Program-made: the position numbers and the translations under genes
Shown: in pieces, positions 53,752 to 63,752 of the stretch
Numbering within the stretch: the first letter of the stretch is position 1
How the letters are laid out: every line of letters begins with the position of its first letter
DNA from: Cyanobium sp. Aljojuca 7A6
GTDB lineage: Bacteria; Cyanobacteriota; Cyanobacteriia; PCC-6307; Cyanobiaceae
Assembly: GCF_024346455.1 (NCBI RefSeq)
Contig: NZ_JAGQCY010000009.1
Location: 1 to 64,000 of the forward strand
Direction: 5' to 3'
DNA length: 64,000 nucleotides
Notes under the pieces: generated by a model
What the model was told of the DNA's origin: nothing
Databases searched by the model: none
Seen by the model: only the letters and a program-made list of their open reading frames with translations

Positions 53752-54813
53752 GTGCGCATTGGCCTGATCAACGCCTACAGCACCCTGAATCTGGGGGATG
53801 CAGCGATCTACAGTTCCTTTCGTAAGTTGCTGCCTGATGTGGAGCTGGTGGGCTGCGTTCAGGATGAACGGCCCGATGCCAGCCTTGGGGTCACTTTCCT
53901 GCCTGATCGCCCCACGAACTGCGATGCTTACGTGAGTGTGGGGGGTGACATCTTCAACAATTCGCGTGAATGGTTTGTCACCAAGGCGTTCCTCAAAAAC
54001 CTGGCCGAACTGAGGCACAGTCCGACCCGCACCATCCTGTTCGGCCAGTCGATTCCTCGCTCCTGCCACGGCCTCAGCTTTCTTCTCTTGCAGCGCTATT
54101 TCAAGCGCCTGGCGGCTGTCTGTGTACGGGATGCCGAAAGCCACCAGCGACTCTGCGCCGCAGGGGTGCCGGCCAGGTTGTCGTACGACATTGCCTTCGT
54201 GCTGGAGAGCTCCCCCCTGGCGGAGGCCACCGCGCGGCAATGCCTGGAGCAGCTAGAGATTGATCCGTCCCAGGCTGCCGTGCTGTCTGTGCGTGGTTTC
54301 GACAGCATGTATGGCCACGATAATGGGGCCTTCGTTTCCAGAATGGTCCAGCTCAGCGTTGAGCTCTCCGGGGCCGGACTCAGGCCCATCGTGTTGATCC
54401 AGTCGGGCGCCTATGGCTCTGACAATGATCTCGAAGTGGCCGCCGCCATCCAGGAACGCGCACCCGGAACCGCCATCCTAAACCCGTTTGTTGACCATCC
54501 GGCCGTGCCCAGTTGGCAGCTGGCCATGGCCCTGTTTGCCCTAGTCGATTACGTGATTGCAGTACGGTTTCACACAGCTGTTCTTTCGCTGGCAGCTGGA
54601 CGAGTTCCTTACCATCTCCACTATTCCAACAAGGGCAGGGACCTCTGCCGGCGACTTGAGCTGCCCGGCTGTGATCTGGCCAGCCTGGATCCTCCGTCGG
54701 CGCTGGCAGCGATTCTGGCCACCCGCGGGCGCCCATTCGATCATCAGCCTTTGCGTGAGCAGGTACGCCGCGATTTCCGGTGGTGCCTCGATCAACTACC
54801 CGATGTGATCTGA
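53752..54813 (+). CDS. Polysaccharide pyruvyl transferase family protein
   Basis: 353 aa from a GTG start. Family features: MRIGLINAYSTLNLGDAAIYSSF, a YVSVGGDIFNNS loop, a FGQSIPRSCHG segment, and the C-terminal VIAVRFHTAVLSLAAGRVPYHLHYSNKGRDL. CsaB/WcaK-type enzymes add ketal-pyruvate from phosphoenolpyruvate to sugar residues, giving negative charge to EPS. It sits just beyond the EPS export genes and 60 bp upstream of the H-NOX gene. Confidence 0.88.
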   Translation: MRIGLINAYSTLNLGDAAIYSSFRKLLPDVELVGCVQDERPDASLGVTFLPDRPTNCDAYVSVGGDIFNNSREWFVTKAFLKNLAELRHSPTRTILFGQSIPRSCHGLSFLLLQRYFKRLAAVCVRDAESHQRLCAAGVPARLSYDIAFVLESSPLAEATARQCLEQLEIDPSQAAVLSVRGFDSMYGHDNGAFVSRMVQLSVELSGAGLRPIVLIQSGAYGSDNDLEVAAAIQERAPGTAILNPFVDHPAVPSWQLAMALFALVDYVIAVRFHTAVLSLAAGRVPYHLHYSNKGRDLCRRLELPGCDLASLDPPSALAAILATRGRPFDHQPLREQVRRDFRWCLDQLPDVI

Positions 54814-54873
54814 CGGTCAGTGCCAGGCCCCTTGGGACGCCTGAGCTAGATTCCCGTATCTGGCCGTTCAACG

Positions 54874-55473
54874 ATGTACGGACTCGTCAACCGGGCCATC
54901 CAGCAGATGGTCACTACGCATCATGGTGAAGAGGCCTGGCAGCGCATTAAGGACAGGGCCGATCTCCAGGATATCGATTTCTTCTCCACGTACCAGGCCT
55001 ATCCCGACGACGTGACCCATCGGCTCGTGGCGGCGGCCACGGAGGAACTGGGCCTCACGGATGATCAGATCATGCAGGCTTTTGGCGAGTACTGGATCAC
55101 CTACACCGCCTCAGAAGGTTACGAGCAGCTTCTCGAGAGCACGGGAGAAACGCTGCCGGAATTCTTGGATCATCTCGACAATCTTCACGCCCGCGCCGCC
55201 GTGACTTTCCCTGATCTGCAACCGCCCTCGTTCCGCTGTGAGCACAGTGCCGACGCCTCCATGCAACTGGAGTACCGCTCCAAGCGTCGAGGCCTGGCGC
55301 CCATGGTGACGGGGCTGCTGCACGGCCTGGGGAAACGCTTTCATACCCCCCTGGAGGTCGACCAGATCGCTTTTCGCGACCGGGGCGATGCCACGGACCT
55401 GTTCCAGGTACGCCTTTGTCCCGATTCCGATTCTGTCGCTGCTCTGCCGGATGACGGCACGAAGAGCGAATGA
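54874..55473 (+). CDS. H-NOX (heme NO-binding) sensor protein
   Basis: 199 aa. Cytosolic heme sensor that binds NO. Starts [13 protein letters not shown], the family opening. The proximal heme ligand is H105 in [12 protein letters not shown], and the propionate-binding YxSxR motif is present as [13 protein letters not shown]. Distal-pocket residues cannot be assigned with certainty from sequence, so NO versus O2 preference is open. The next gene, 16 bp downstream, encodes a hybrid kinase with the HNOBA domain, the usual partner of H-NOX proteins. Confidence 0.95.
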   Translation: MYGLVNRAIQQMVTTHHGEEAWQRIKDRADLQDIDFFSTYQAYPDDVTHRLVAAATEELGLTDDQIMQAFGEYWITYTASEGYEQLLESTGETLPEFLDHLDNLHARAAVTFPDLQPPSFRCEHSADASMQLEYRSKRRGLAPMVTGLLHGLGKRFHTPLEVDQIAFRDRGDATDLFQVRLCPDSDSVAALPDDGTKSE

Positions 55474-55489
55474 AGGTTTGTCGTTTCTG

Positions 55490-58012
55490 ATGGTGCCTCC
55501 CGTGCCTCTACCTGACCACCTTCTCGATCCCCTCTTTCCCTTTCATCTCGTCGTTGATCGTGAGCTGCGGATCCGTTCTGCCGGCTCTGTCCTGCGTCGC
55601 ATCGTTCCTGTCCCGGATCTGGTGGGGCAGCCCCTCGACGACCACTTCCAGCTGTTGCGCCCGGATGTGCCCTTGGGCTTCACCAGTCTGCGTGACTGCT
55701 CGGATCGGCATGTGATCCTCAAGGCTGACTCGCTTCCATTGCAACTCAAGGGTCAGATCTGTTGCCTTGATGAGAAGGAAAAGTTGCTCTTTGTCGGTAC
55801 ACCCTGTTTACTGCAGCTGGAGGATCTCAAGTCCCTCGGCCTGAAGATCAATGACTTTCCCTTGCATGACTCTCTGGTTGACTTTCTTTTCCTCTTGCAA
55901 GCCAGGAATGTGGCACTCAGCGAAAGCCAGAAGCTCAACGATATTCTCACTGCGCAGCGGGGGGAGTTGCGGGAGTCGACCCAGCGCCTTTCCTCGCTCA
56001 ATGCGGAGCTGGAGGCGGCCAAGCAGGTCGCTGAAGCGGCCAATGCTGCCAAGGATACGTTTCTGGCCACCATGAGCCATGAGATCAGAACCCCGATGAA
56101 CGCCATCATCGGCATGGCTGGTCTGCTTCAGGACTCCAAGCTGGAGCCGATGGAGCGGGAGTATGTCGAGATCATCAACAGCAGCACCGATTCCCTGCTG
56201 ACGATCATCAATGACATTCTTGACTTCTCGAAGATTGAATCCGGTGCCATGCAGCTGGATGAACAGCGCTTCAATCTCCGCATCTGCATCGAAGAGGCCC
56301 TCGATCTGAGCATGTCCCGCCTATTGGGCAAGCAGGTGGAAATGATCCTGGACATCGAGCCCAGCCTGCCCACGGCCGTCATCGGCGATCTCACCCGCCT
56401 GCGCCAGATCCTCTGGAATCTCCTGAGCAATGCGGTCAAATTCACCTCCAGGGGTGAGATCGTCGTCATGGTCTCCGCGGAGCCTCAGGCCGTTGAGGCC
56501 GGCCAGCCGAGCCAGAGCCAGTTCACCTTTCAGATCCGGGACACCGGTATCGGCGTGTCCGATGCGCTGATTCCCCAGCTGTTCGAGCCCTTTCGCCAGG
56601 CCGATCCCTCCACGGCCCGTCGCTACGGCGGCACGGGTCTGGGTCTGGCGATCACCCGTCGCCTGTGTGAGTTGATGGGGGGAGCCATCAGCCTGGCCAG
56701 CCAGGAAGGCGAAGGCAGTGTCTTCACCTTCACCGTCCTGCTGCATCTTGATCCGGCCTCGCAGGCGAGCACCAGCCCGGAGCTCCTGGCGGTGCCAGCG
56801 GCGGCGCCCATCCTCCTGCTCATCGGCAATCCCACGCTCCGCGCTGTGCTCCAGAAGCAGCTTTGCTGGATGGGGCTGACGGTGATCGCCCCCGATCCCT
56901 GCCAGATCCCCACGCCGTTCGCCCACACCCAGATCGGCGACCTCGGGCCTGGGGCGGTGCTCATCGATGGGCGGCTGCTCTGCAGCGACGACGAGACATC
57001 AGCGCCGCCCTTTCTGCAGGACCCCATGATCCGGCTGCACCCCTGGATCATTTTGGCCGACCGCTGCAAGGTCTCCGCGCTGGGTTCCCTGGGCGAGAGG
57101 CCGCCAGTGATGCTCACCAAGCCTGTGCGACGCGAACAGCTCCGCCTGGCCCTGATGCAGCAATTGCAGTGTCCTGAGCAGCGGCGGCTGGCCGGGCCGC
57201 CAACACTGACGCGCGAATCTGTCCCTCGGGGCGGCCCCCATCGTCTCGCCGACCGGCTGCCGCTGCGGCTGCTCGTCGTGGATGACATCCCCGTGAACCG
57301 CCAGTTGGCGCTTCAGTTGCTGCAGCGGCTGGGCTACCGGGCCGAGGCCGTGGCCTCAGGCTCAGAGGCGCTCGCGGCCGTCCAGGAGACCCCATTCGAC
57401 GTGCTGTTCATGGACGTGCAGATGCCGGAGCTGGACGGGTACGCGACCACGCGGGCCATCCGGCAGCTGCCGGCTCCGTTCTTACAGCCCTGGATCATCG
57501 CCATGACGGCCCATGGCCGTCCGGAGGATCGCCAGGCCTGCCTCCAGGCCGGCATGGACGACTTTCTGGCCAAGCCGATCGTGCCTGCCCAGCTCACCTA
57601 CGCCCTGGAGCACTACCAGCCCCGCGACCAACCCGAGGCACCAGTGGGGGGAGGGGCCGACCCGATCGACGCTGCTGCCTGGGAGGAACTGGAGCAGGCC
57701 ATGGGAGACGGTGCTGAGGCCGTGCTCCAGGAGCTCATCGACCTCTATCTCGAGGACGCGATGCGTCTGGTGTCCGCGGTGGTGCTGGCCCACCAGTACC
57801 ACGATCCCCCCGCGATGATCGCCGCCGCCCATTCCCTGCGCTCCCCCAGTGCCAGCCTGGGGGCGCTGCGGTTGGCCGCGTTGTGCGGCCAGGTTGAGGA
57901 GTCCCTGCGCTCCGCGCCCGAGGCGTGGCCCCAGGTCAGAATCGATCAGTTGCTCGTCGAGGCTGGACGGGTGACCGAAGCTCTGCGGCTGCGTCGACCC
58001 CTGGAAGCCTGA
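55490..58012 (+). CDS. H-NOX-associated hybrid histidine kinase (HNOBA-HisKA-HATPase-REC-HPt)
   Basis: 840 aa from the ATG at 55490. N-terminal HNOBA domain (about 1-150): [56 protein letters not shown] coiled coil then leads to HisKA (H197 in [11 protein letters not shown]), HATPase_c (N-box [19 protein letters not shown]), a degenerate receiver (about 440-570), an intact receiver with D642 in [11 protein letters not shown], and a C-terminal HPt with H781 in [14 protein letters not shown]. It is cytosolic and probably reads H-NOX status, then passes phosphate to a separate receiver. The REC-PP2C gene starts 5 bp downstream and is the obvious target. Confidence 0.95.
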   Translation: MVPPVPLPDHLLDPLFPFHLVVDRELRIRSAGSVLRRIVPVPDLVGQPLDDHFQLLRPDVPLGFTSLRDCSDRHVILKADSLPLQLKGQICCLDEKEKLLFVGTPCLLQLEDLKSLGLKINDFPLHDSLVDFLFLLQARNVALSESQKLNDILTAQRGELRESTQRLSSLNAELEAAKQVAEAANAAKDTFLATMSHEIRTPMNAIIGMAGLLQDSKLEPMEREYVEIINSSTDSLLTIINDILDFSKIESGAMQLDEQRFNLRICIEEALDLSMSRLLGKQVEMILDIEPSLPTAVIGDLTRLRQILWNLLSNAVKFTSRGEIVVMVSAEPQAVEAGQPSQSQFTFQIRDTGIGVSDALIPQLFEPFRQADPSTARRYGGTGLGLAITRRLCELMGGAISLASQEGEGSVFTFTVLLHLDPASQASTSPELLAVPAAAPILLLIGNPTLRAVLQKQLCWMGLTVIAPDPCQIPTPFAHTQIGDLGPGAVLIDGRLLCSDDETSAPPFLQDPMIRLHPWIILADRCKVSALGSLGERPPVMLTKPVRREQLRLALMQQLQCPEQRRLAGPPTLTRESVPRGGPHRLADRLPLRLLVVDDIPVNRQLALQLLQRLGYRAEAVASGSEALAAVQETPFDVLFMDVQMPELDGYATTRAIRQLPAPFLQPWIIAMTAHGRPEDRQACLQAGMDDFLAKPIVPAQLTYALEHYQPRDQPEAPVGGGADPIDAAAWEELEQAMGDGAEAVLQELIDLYLEDAMRLVSAVVLAHQYHDPPAMIAAAHSLRSPSASLGALRLAALCGQVEESLRSAPEAWPQVRIDQLLVEAGRVTEALRLRRPLEA

Positions 58013-58017
58013 CCCCC

Positions 58018-59190
58018 ATGGAAGGCCGTTCCGCACCGATCTCAATCCTGTTAGTGGATGACGACCGCATCCATTCCCGCATCCTCGAGGTCCGCCTACG
58101 CGCCCAGGGCTACCAGATCGTTGTGGCGGATTCGGGTGACAGCGCCCTGGTGCAAGCCCGTCTCTGCCCCCCCACGGTCATCCTCTGCGACTGGCTGATG
58201 GATGGCATGAACGGGCTGGACGTCTGCAGGGCGTTCAAGGCGGAACCAGCCCTGGAATCCGCCCACTTCATCCTGCTGACCTCGCGCTCCCGGGTGGAGG
58301 ATCGGGTGGAGGGGCTGGACTGCGGGGCCGATGACTTTCTCAGCAAGCCAGTGGATCCAGAGGAGCTGCTGGCCCGGGTCCGCTCCGGCATCCGCCTGCA
58401 CCAGGCCAATGAACGGCTCAAGGCCCTGGCCGAGGAGTTACGAGAGCAGAAGTTGCGGCTGGATCAGGAGCTGGAGGAGGCGGCCAGCTATGTGCGCTCC
58501 CTGCTGCCCAAGTCCATCGGCGGGGCTGTGCGGGCGGACTCCCGCTTCGAGCCCTGCCACGAACTGGGCGATGATTCCTTTGATTTCTTCTGGCTCGATG
58601 ACGACCACTTCGTCGTCTACCTCGCCGATGGCTCGGGCCATGGACTGGCGGCGGCCTTCCCCTCGATTTCCGTTCACAACCAGTTGCGCTCCCGTGCGCT
58701 GCCAGCGGATCTGCGTGATCCGGGCGCGGTGTTGCAGACCCTGAACGCCGGGTTTCCGATGGAGCGTCACCAGGGCCGGTATCTGACGCTGTGGTACGGG
58801 GTGTATCAAGCCTCCAGCCGTACCCTGCGCTTTGCCAGTGCGGGCCATCCCCCGGCTCTGCTCTGGAGCCGCACGGGAGGGTTTCCCTGCCGCTGGCTCA
58901 AAGGTGAGGGCATGGCCGTGGGGCTGTTCGAAGACGCGACCTATGCCACCGAGAGCCTGGATGTTGGCGAGGGGGCCTGCCTTCTCGTCTATAGCGATGG
59001 CCTCTATGAGGTGCCCAGGCCCGGTGGGGTGATGGGGACGCTGCCCGATTTCATGGAGCTGGTGGAGCAGTGCCGCGGTCTGCTCGCTGATGATGATGGC
59101 CTCGATCGGTTGCTGTCCCAGATCCACGATTTTACGGATAATGCGCCATTCACCGATGACTACTCGGTGATTCGGGCTCTGCTGTCGTGA
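58018..59190 (+). CDS. Response regulator with SpoIIE/RsbU-type PP2C phosphatase output
   Basis: 390 aa from the ATG at 58018. N-terminal receiver with phospho-acceptor D58 in VILCDWLMDGMNG and LTSRSRVEDRVEGL after it; a coiled-coil linker (about 125-160); then a PP2C serine phosphatase domain with the metal motifs ELGDDSFDFFWL, LADGSGHGLAAA, RFASAGHPPALL, VYSDGLYEV and TDDYSVIRAL. In partner switching it dephosphorylates STAS antagonists. It is cotranscribed with the H-NOX kinase and faces a STAS gene 22 bp away. Confidence 0.95.
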   Translation: MEGRSAPISILLVDDDRIHSRILEVRLRAQGYQIVVADSGDSALVQARLCPPTVILCDWLMDGMNGLDVCRAFKAEPALESAHFILLTSRSRVEDRVEGLDCGADDFLSKPVDPEELLARVRSGIRLHQANERLKALAEELREQKLRLDQELEEAASYVRSLLPKSIGGAVRADSRFEPCHELGDDSFDFFWLDDDHFVVYLADGSGHGLAAAFPSISVHNQLRSRALPADLRDPGAVLQTLNAGFPMERHQGRYLTLWYGVYQASSRTLRFASAGHPPALLWSRTGGFPCRWLKGEGMAVGLFEDATYATESLDVGEGACLLVYSDGLYEVPRPGGVMGTLPDFMELVEQCRGLLADDDGLDRLLSQIHDFTDNAPFTDDYSVIRALLS

Positions 59191-59212
59191 TTCCTAAAGG
59201 TCTTCTGGTGAT

Positions 59213-59590
59213 TCAGGTATCGCTTGAGCCGCCCGATTGATCGACCGCCAACGCGGCGACGCAGGCCTCACTGTTCGGAAAAATGGTGAACACTTTTTCG
59301 GTGCCGGTGAGTTCCAGAACGATGCGCACCTGGCTGCAGAGACCGCATAGAAACAGTTGCCTGTCTTGCTCCCTGACCCGCTTGAGAACGGAAACCAGCG
59401 CGCCGAATCCGCTGCTGTCCATGAAGTCAACGCCTTGGCAATCAATCAGAATGTCCCTGGGCTTATCCGCCAGGATCGTGGCGATGGAGTGACGCAAATC
59501 AGCGCCGCTTTGGGCATCAAGCAGCCCTGTGGGATTCAGGATGCAAAGATCATCCACACAATCAAACTCAAATTTGGGTGATCTTACCAT
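59213..59590 (-). CDS. STAS-domain anti-sigma-antagonist-like protein
   Basis: 125 aa, a single STAS domain (RsbV/SpoIIAA type). The phospho-serine motif is present as FMDSSGFGALVSVLK (S59). Its C-terminal part reads GTEKVFTIFPN, similar to the STAS domain of the sugar-transferase fusion at 41.6-42.6 kb. It is transcribed toward the PP2C phosphatase gene (tail to tail). The kinase that phosphorylates it is probably the RsbW-like protein at 41.1 kb, but that is inferred. Confidence 0.92.
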   Translation of the reverse strand: MVRSPKFEFDCVDDLCILNPTGLLDAQSGADLRHSIATILADKPRDILIDCQGVDFMDSSGFGALVSVLKRVREQDRQLFLCGLCSQVRIVLELTGTEKVFTIFPNSEACVAALAVDQSGGSSDT

Positions 59591-59764
59591 TCATCGCCGC
59601 CTGCCCATTCGTCTTGGTCTGGGGTCTGGGGAGCCGCCCCAGGCTGGCGGCGGGGGGTGTGGGTCCGACCCCAAGTTCCCCCTGCCGCTGAGGGGGCAGG
59701 AAGGAGCCAATCGAGCACGGCGCTACAGTTTGTTACCCGGCAGGCCGCATCAGCAGCGAGGACC

Positions 59765-60112
59765 ATGGTCACGATCGAAGAGCTTCGTCGCCAATCCCTT
59801 CCCTTTGTCGCCGCCGATCAGGAAGGGCTGATCGTGGAGATCAACGATCTGTTTGTGTCGACCTATGGATGGACATTGGACGATCTCACGGGGCAGTCCC
59901 TTTCCATGATCTTGCCTGCCGCTTATCAGGATGCTCACCACCTGGGATTCTCCCGTTTCCAGATCGTGGGTGAATCCCAGATCCTCAACCATCCCCTCGA
60001 GCTGATGACCATCTGCAAAGATGGAAAAGTCCTCAACTCCGAGCACTTCATTGTGGCCGAGCGCCGAGGAGAGAGCTGGGTGTTCGCGGCAACCCTGCGT
60101 CCGCTGACCTGA
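59765..60112 (+). CDS. Single PAS-domain protein
   Basis: 115 aa from the ATG at 59765; the frame extends 36 codons upstream but without similarity. PAS core: VAADQEGLIVEINDLFVSTYGW, LTGQSLSMILPAAYQDAHHLGF and KVLNSEHFIVAERRG. No output domain. It ends 7 bp before a hybrid kinase gene, so it may act as a sensor subunit for it. The ligand, if any, is unknown. Confidence 0.8.
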   Translation: MVTIEELRRQSLPFVAADQEGLIVEINDLFVSTYGWTLDDLTGQSLSMILPAAYQDAHHLGFSRFQIVGESQILNHPLELMTICKDGKVLNSEHFIVAERRGESWVFAATLRPLT

Positions 60113-60119
60113 GGCGGAG

Positions 60120-61745
60120 ATGCCGGATCAGAACCTGGTCGCCCAGCTACGGACCACCCTGGGGAGGTTGGAATCGGCCCTGGGAGTCATTGAAGAGGCC
60201 CTCGCCTTCACCGACCTCGACGGCCTCGTGGAATGGACGAATGCCTCGTTCGACCGCTTTGTGGGGCTTTCCCGCCTGCAGAGCCTCGGCCATCCACTCG
60301 CCCAGATCATTCCCAGGCGCCACGATGGCGAGCTGATGCCACCCAGAGAGGCGCGGCCGTTCTGGGGCTCGTCTTCGGAAGGGAGCACCACCTGGGAGTT
60401 GCTGAGTGAGCCACCCCGGCGCGTCATTGCAGTGTCCTGGGCCACCGTCAATCTGCCGACCAAACCGTCGCTGGTGTTCACATTCAGGGATCAGAGCACG
60501 ATCGTCCAGGCCCAGGATCGCCTGATCGAGGCCAGGGATCAGCTGGAGGAACAGGTGGTCCAGAGAACCCGGGAGTTGCAGCAGGCCCGTGATGAGGCCT
60601 TGGCGGCCAGCCAATCCAAGACCCGCTTTCTGGCCACCATGAGCCATGAGATCCGAACGCCGTTGAACGCTGTGATCGGCATGACGGATCTGTTGCTCAG
60701 CAGCTCATTGGAGACGCAGCAACGGGAGATGCTGGAAACGATTCACGACAGCGGTGAGTATCTGTTGAGTCTGGTCAACGACATCCTCGACATCTCGCAG
60801 ATTGAAACCGGCAAACTCGAACTGAATCCCAGGAGCTTTGATCTTCATTCCCTGCTTCATGACCTTGCCACGCTGTTCCAGCATCAGGCGTCCTCCCGAG
60901 GCCTCAGCCTGCAGCTCCACATGTCGCCGGACATGCCGAAGTGGCTGGTCGGTGATGACCTCAAGCTGCGTCAGATCCTCTACAACCTCCTGGGAAATGC
61001 CTGCAAGTACACCAACGAGGGGGAGATTCGTCTCAGCGTTGAGGCGTTGCCAAGGCAAAGCCATGCGTTGACCCTGTTGTTTCGTGTTTCGGACACGGGT
61101 ATTGGCATGGCCCCTGAGACGCTGCCGTTCATCTTTGACGAATTCATCGGCCATTCCAACCCGGCCCAGGCCCAGCAGAGTGCCGGACTCGGCCTCGCCA
61201 TCTGCTCCCGACTGGCCAAGCTGATGGGGGGTGACATCTCCGTGGTCTCAACCCTGGGGTCCGGCAGTTGTTTTTCCGTGCGTCTTCCCTTTGGGTCGGC
61301 ATTGCCAGACCATCAGGAGGCCAGTGGTGCGGACCTTGGTGAGAACTTTGAATCTGTGATTCGTATCCTGGTCGCTGATGACAACCGTGTCAATCAACGG
61401 GTGCTGGAATTGATGCTGGCCAGAATGAATCTCACGGCTGAGTCAGTGGGCGATAGGGAGGCGGCCGTGCAATGCGTCAAGGATGGCGAGGTTGACCTTG
61501 TGATGATGGATGTGGCCATGCCCGGCCTCGATGGAATTGCGGCCACGCGTCAGCTGCGAGAAGATGGTTTTTCGGATGTTTATATCATTGCACTCACGGC
61601 CTATTCGTTCGACTCCCACCGCCAGGAGTGTGAGGCTGCCGGAATGAACGACTTCCTCTCCAAACCGCTTCGTTTGGCAGACCTCTGTGCGGCCTTGAAC
61701 CGCTACCGCGACTGGCGCGCGGCCCGCTTGGCGACGCTGTCCTAG
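60120..61745 (+). CDS. Cytosolic hybrid histidine kinase (PAS-HisKA-HATPase-REC)
   Basis: 541 aa. N-terminal PAS-like domain (about 15-130), coiled coil, HisKA with H176 in [11 protein letters not shown], HATPase_c (QILYNLLGNACKYT, DTGIGM, SAGLGLAI), and C-terminal receiver with D464 in LVMMDVAMPGLDG and a conserved Lys in DFLSKPL. No TM segment. It follows the PAS-only gene. No HPt domain of its own; phosphate could go to the HPt of the H-NOX kinase or elsewhere. Confidence 0.93.
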   Translation: MPDQNLVAQLRTTLGRLESALGVIEEALAFTDLDGLVEWTNASFDRFVGLSRLQSLGHPLAQIIPRRHDGELMPPREARPFWGSSSEGSTTWELLSEPPRRVIAVSWATVNLPTKPSLVFTFRDQSTIVQAQDRLIEARDQLEEQVVQRTRELQQARDEALAASQSKTRFLATMSHEIRTPLNAVIGMTDLLLSSSLETQQREMLETIHDSGEYLLSLVNDILDISQIETGKLELNPRSFDLHSLLHDLATLFQHQASSRGLSLQLHMSPDMPKWLVGDDLKLRQILYNLLGNACKYTNEGEIRLSVEALPRQSHALTLLFRVSDTGIGMAPETLPFIFDEFIGHSNPAQAQQSAGLGLAICSRLAKLMGGDISVVSTLGSGSCFSVRLPFGSALPDHQEASGADLGENFESVIRILVADDNRVNQRVLELMLARMNLTAESVGDREAAVQCVKDGEVDLVMMDVAMPGLDGIAATRQLREDGFSDVYIIALTAYSFDSHRQECEAAGMNDFLSKPLRLADLCAALNRYRDWRAARLATLS

Positions 61746-61819
61746 CGGTCTCCACCAGAGGCCAGGCGATCAGAGCAGGGGCGTTGGACTGTAGGTTGGA
61801 ATGTCAGAGAAGGTGGGGC

Positions 61820-63739
61820 GTGAGCCAAGCAGACGTCGCCTCTCCATCGAAGGCCAAGATGGTCTGGGATAGCTGTCTGCTGGCCCTCGGGATCATGGCG
61901 ATCTCGAGTACGGCGTTGACCATCACCTATCGGGTGGCCGAGCAGACGCTTTACACCAACAGCAAGGAGCGCCTGCGCGATCTGGCCGTATTCACGGCGC
62001 AGCAGATGGACGGTGATCTTCACGCCCGAATCACCAGCCCGAAGCAGAAGGCTGATTCTCTCTATCGCCAGGCCATCGATCCCCTGATCCGGCTCAGGAC
62101 GTCGGTTCCGGATGTCTACTACGCCTACACCCTCAGGGGCCCTGCCCAGGATCTTCGCTTCGTTCTTGACAGCACGGTCTACATCAAGAACCAGGGCGAT
62201 AATGTCAGCACGCTGGAAATTGGCCAGCGCTACCCGGACGCTCCCCGGGCGGCCCGCCGGGCGGCCCGTTCCGGCACGGTCGAGGTGAGTTCCGTTCCCT
62301 ACACCGATCAGTGGGGAACCTTCCTCAGCAGCTTTGCCCCCATCCGCGATGGCAACGGGCGGCCCGTGGGGCTGGTGGGCGTCGATCTCACCATGGCCAC
62401 CCTGAATCAGCAGTTGTTTCCCCTGCGCCTGAGCCTGGGTCTCTCGTTGGGCGGGAGTGCGCTGTTGTCAGGGCTGGCGGGTGTGCTCCATTGGCGGTCG
62501 CTGCGATCCACGGCCCAGGCCCTGGAGGTCAGCCTGCAGGCGGGAGATCTGGCCCGTCGGGCGGCGCTCGAATCCGAGCAGGCCAACCTCGCCAAGAGCA
62601 CCTTCCTGGCCACCATGGGCCACGAGTTGCGCACGCCACTGAATGGTGTGATCGGACTCACCGACATCCTGCTGAGCACCGCCCTGACGGACCACCAGCA
62701 GTCCTGCCTGCAGACGGTCAGGAACTCCGGCGAATCCCTGCTCCTCCTGCTCAACCAACTGCTCGACTTCGCAGCGATCGACAGTGGCAAGTTGGTGATT
62801 GATTCAGCCCCCTGCCGTCTTCGACCCCTGTTCGACGACGTGCTGACGCTTTTTGCTCAGCAGGCGCAGGTCAAAGGCCTGACGACCAACCTTGCCTTCG
62901 ACGCCGCCATCCCCGCTGTGGTGCTGGCGGATTCCCTCCACCTCAGGCAGATCCTGGTGAACCTGCTCAGCAATGCGATCAAATTCACCGACCGTGGGGA
63001 GGTGGCCATGGCCGTTTCGGTGCAGGCTGGCCTCAGCGATGGCCGGGTTCCCCTGGTGTTCAGCGTCCGTGACTCCGGCTGCGGCATCGCCGCTTCCTCC
63101 GTGGAGGCCCTCTTCCAGCCCTTCACCCAGGCCGATTCCTCCAGCACCCGATCCCACGGCGGCACGGGTCTGGGTCTGGCCATCTGCCACCACCTGGTGG
63201 TCGCCATGGGGGGCACCCTCCAACTCGAAAGCCGGCCCGGGAAAGGCAGCACCTTCACGGTGACGCTTCCTGTGGCGATCCCCGCGGCCCCCGCACCGGC
63301 GAGCACCTCGTCGACGCCGGATGGGGAGCCCACAGCGGCCTGTTTCGCTGCCAGCCATCCCCTGCGGATCCTCCTGGCCGAAGACAATGCCGTCAATGCC
63401 CGCGTCTGTGAACTGATGCTGCAGCGCCTCGGCTATGGGGTCAGCGTGGCCCGTGATGGCCAAGAGGCCCTGCTGGAGCAGCGCCGGCTGGATCCGGACA
63501 TCATCTTGATGGATCTGCGCATGCCGAAACTGGATGGCTTCAACGCCACCCGCCGGATCCGGGAACAGGCTGGCCCCGAGGGTCGCCCCTGGATCGTGGC
63601 GGTCACCGCCAACATCCGCGAGAGCGACCGTGCCGCGGCCCTGGCCAGCGGCATGAATGACTTCATCGGCAAGCCGATCAGGGTCGAGTCGCTGCAATCC
63701 GCCCTGTCCCGGGCCTATGCGGCCGTGCAGGGACACTGA
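61820..63739 (+). CDS. Membrane-bound hybrid histidine kinase (Cache-like sensor, HisKA, HATPase, REC)
   Basis: 639 aa from a GTG at 61820, preceded by GAAGGTGGGG; a TTG at 61784 and an ATG at 61859 are alternatives. Two TM helices (about 16-35 and 195-215) bracket an extracytoplasmic region that looks Cache-like: TSVPDVYYAYTL, FLSSFAPIRDGNGRPVGLVGVDL. Then HisKA with H268 in MGHELRTPLNG, HATPase_c ([29 protein letters not shown]) and a receiver with D565 in IILMDLRMPKLDG. It senses an external signal of unknown nature. Confidence 0.93.
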   Translation: MSQADVASPSKAKMVWDSCLLALGIMAISSTALTITYRVAEQTLYTNSKERLRDLAVFTAQQMDGDLHARITSPKQKADSLYRQAIDPLIRLRTSVPDVYYAYTLRGPAQDLRFVLDSTVYIKNQGDNVSTLEIGQRYPDAPRAARRAARSGTVEVSSVPYTDQWGTFLSSFAPIRDGNGRPVGLVGVDLTMATLNQQLFPLRLSLGLSLGGSALLSGLAGVLHWRSLRSTAQALEVSLQAGDLARRAALESEQANLAKSTFLATMGHELRTPLNGVIGLTDILLSTALTDHQQSCLQTVRNSGESLLLLLNQLLDFAAIDSGKLVIDSAPCRLRPLFDDVLTLFAQQAQVKGLTTNLAFDAAIPAVVLADSLHLRQILVNLLSNAIKFTDRGEVAMAVSVQAGLSDGRVPLVFSVRDSGCGIAASSVEALFQPFTQADSSSTRSHGGTGLGLAICHHLVVAMGGTLQLESRPGKGSTFTVTLPVAIPAAPAPASTSSTPDGEPTAACFAASHPLRILLAEDNAVNARVCELMLQRLGYGVSVARDGQEALLEQRRLDPDIILMDLRMPKLDGFNATRRIREQAGPEGRPWIVAVTANIRESDRAAALASGMNDFIGKPIRVESLQSALSRAYAAVQGH

Positions 63740-63752
63740 CGCAGCCTGGGGC

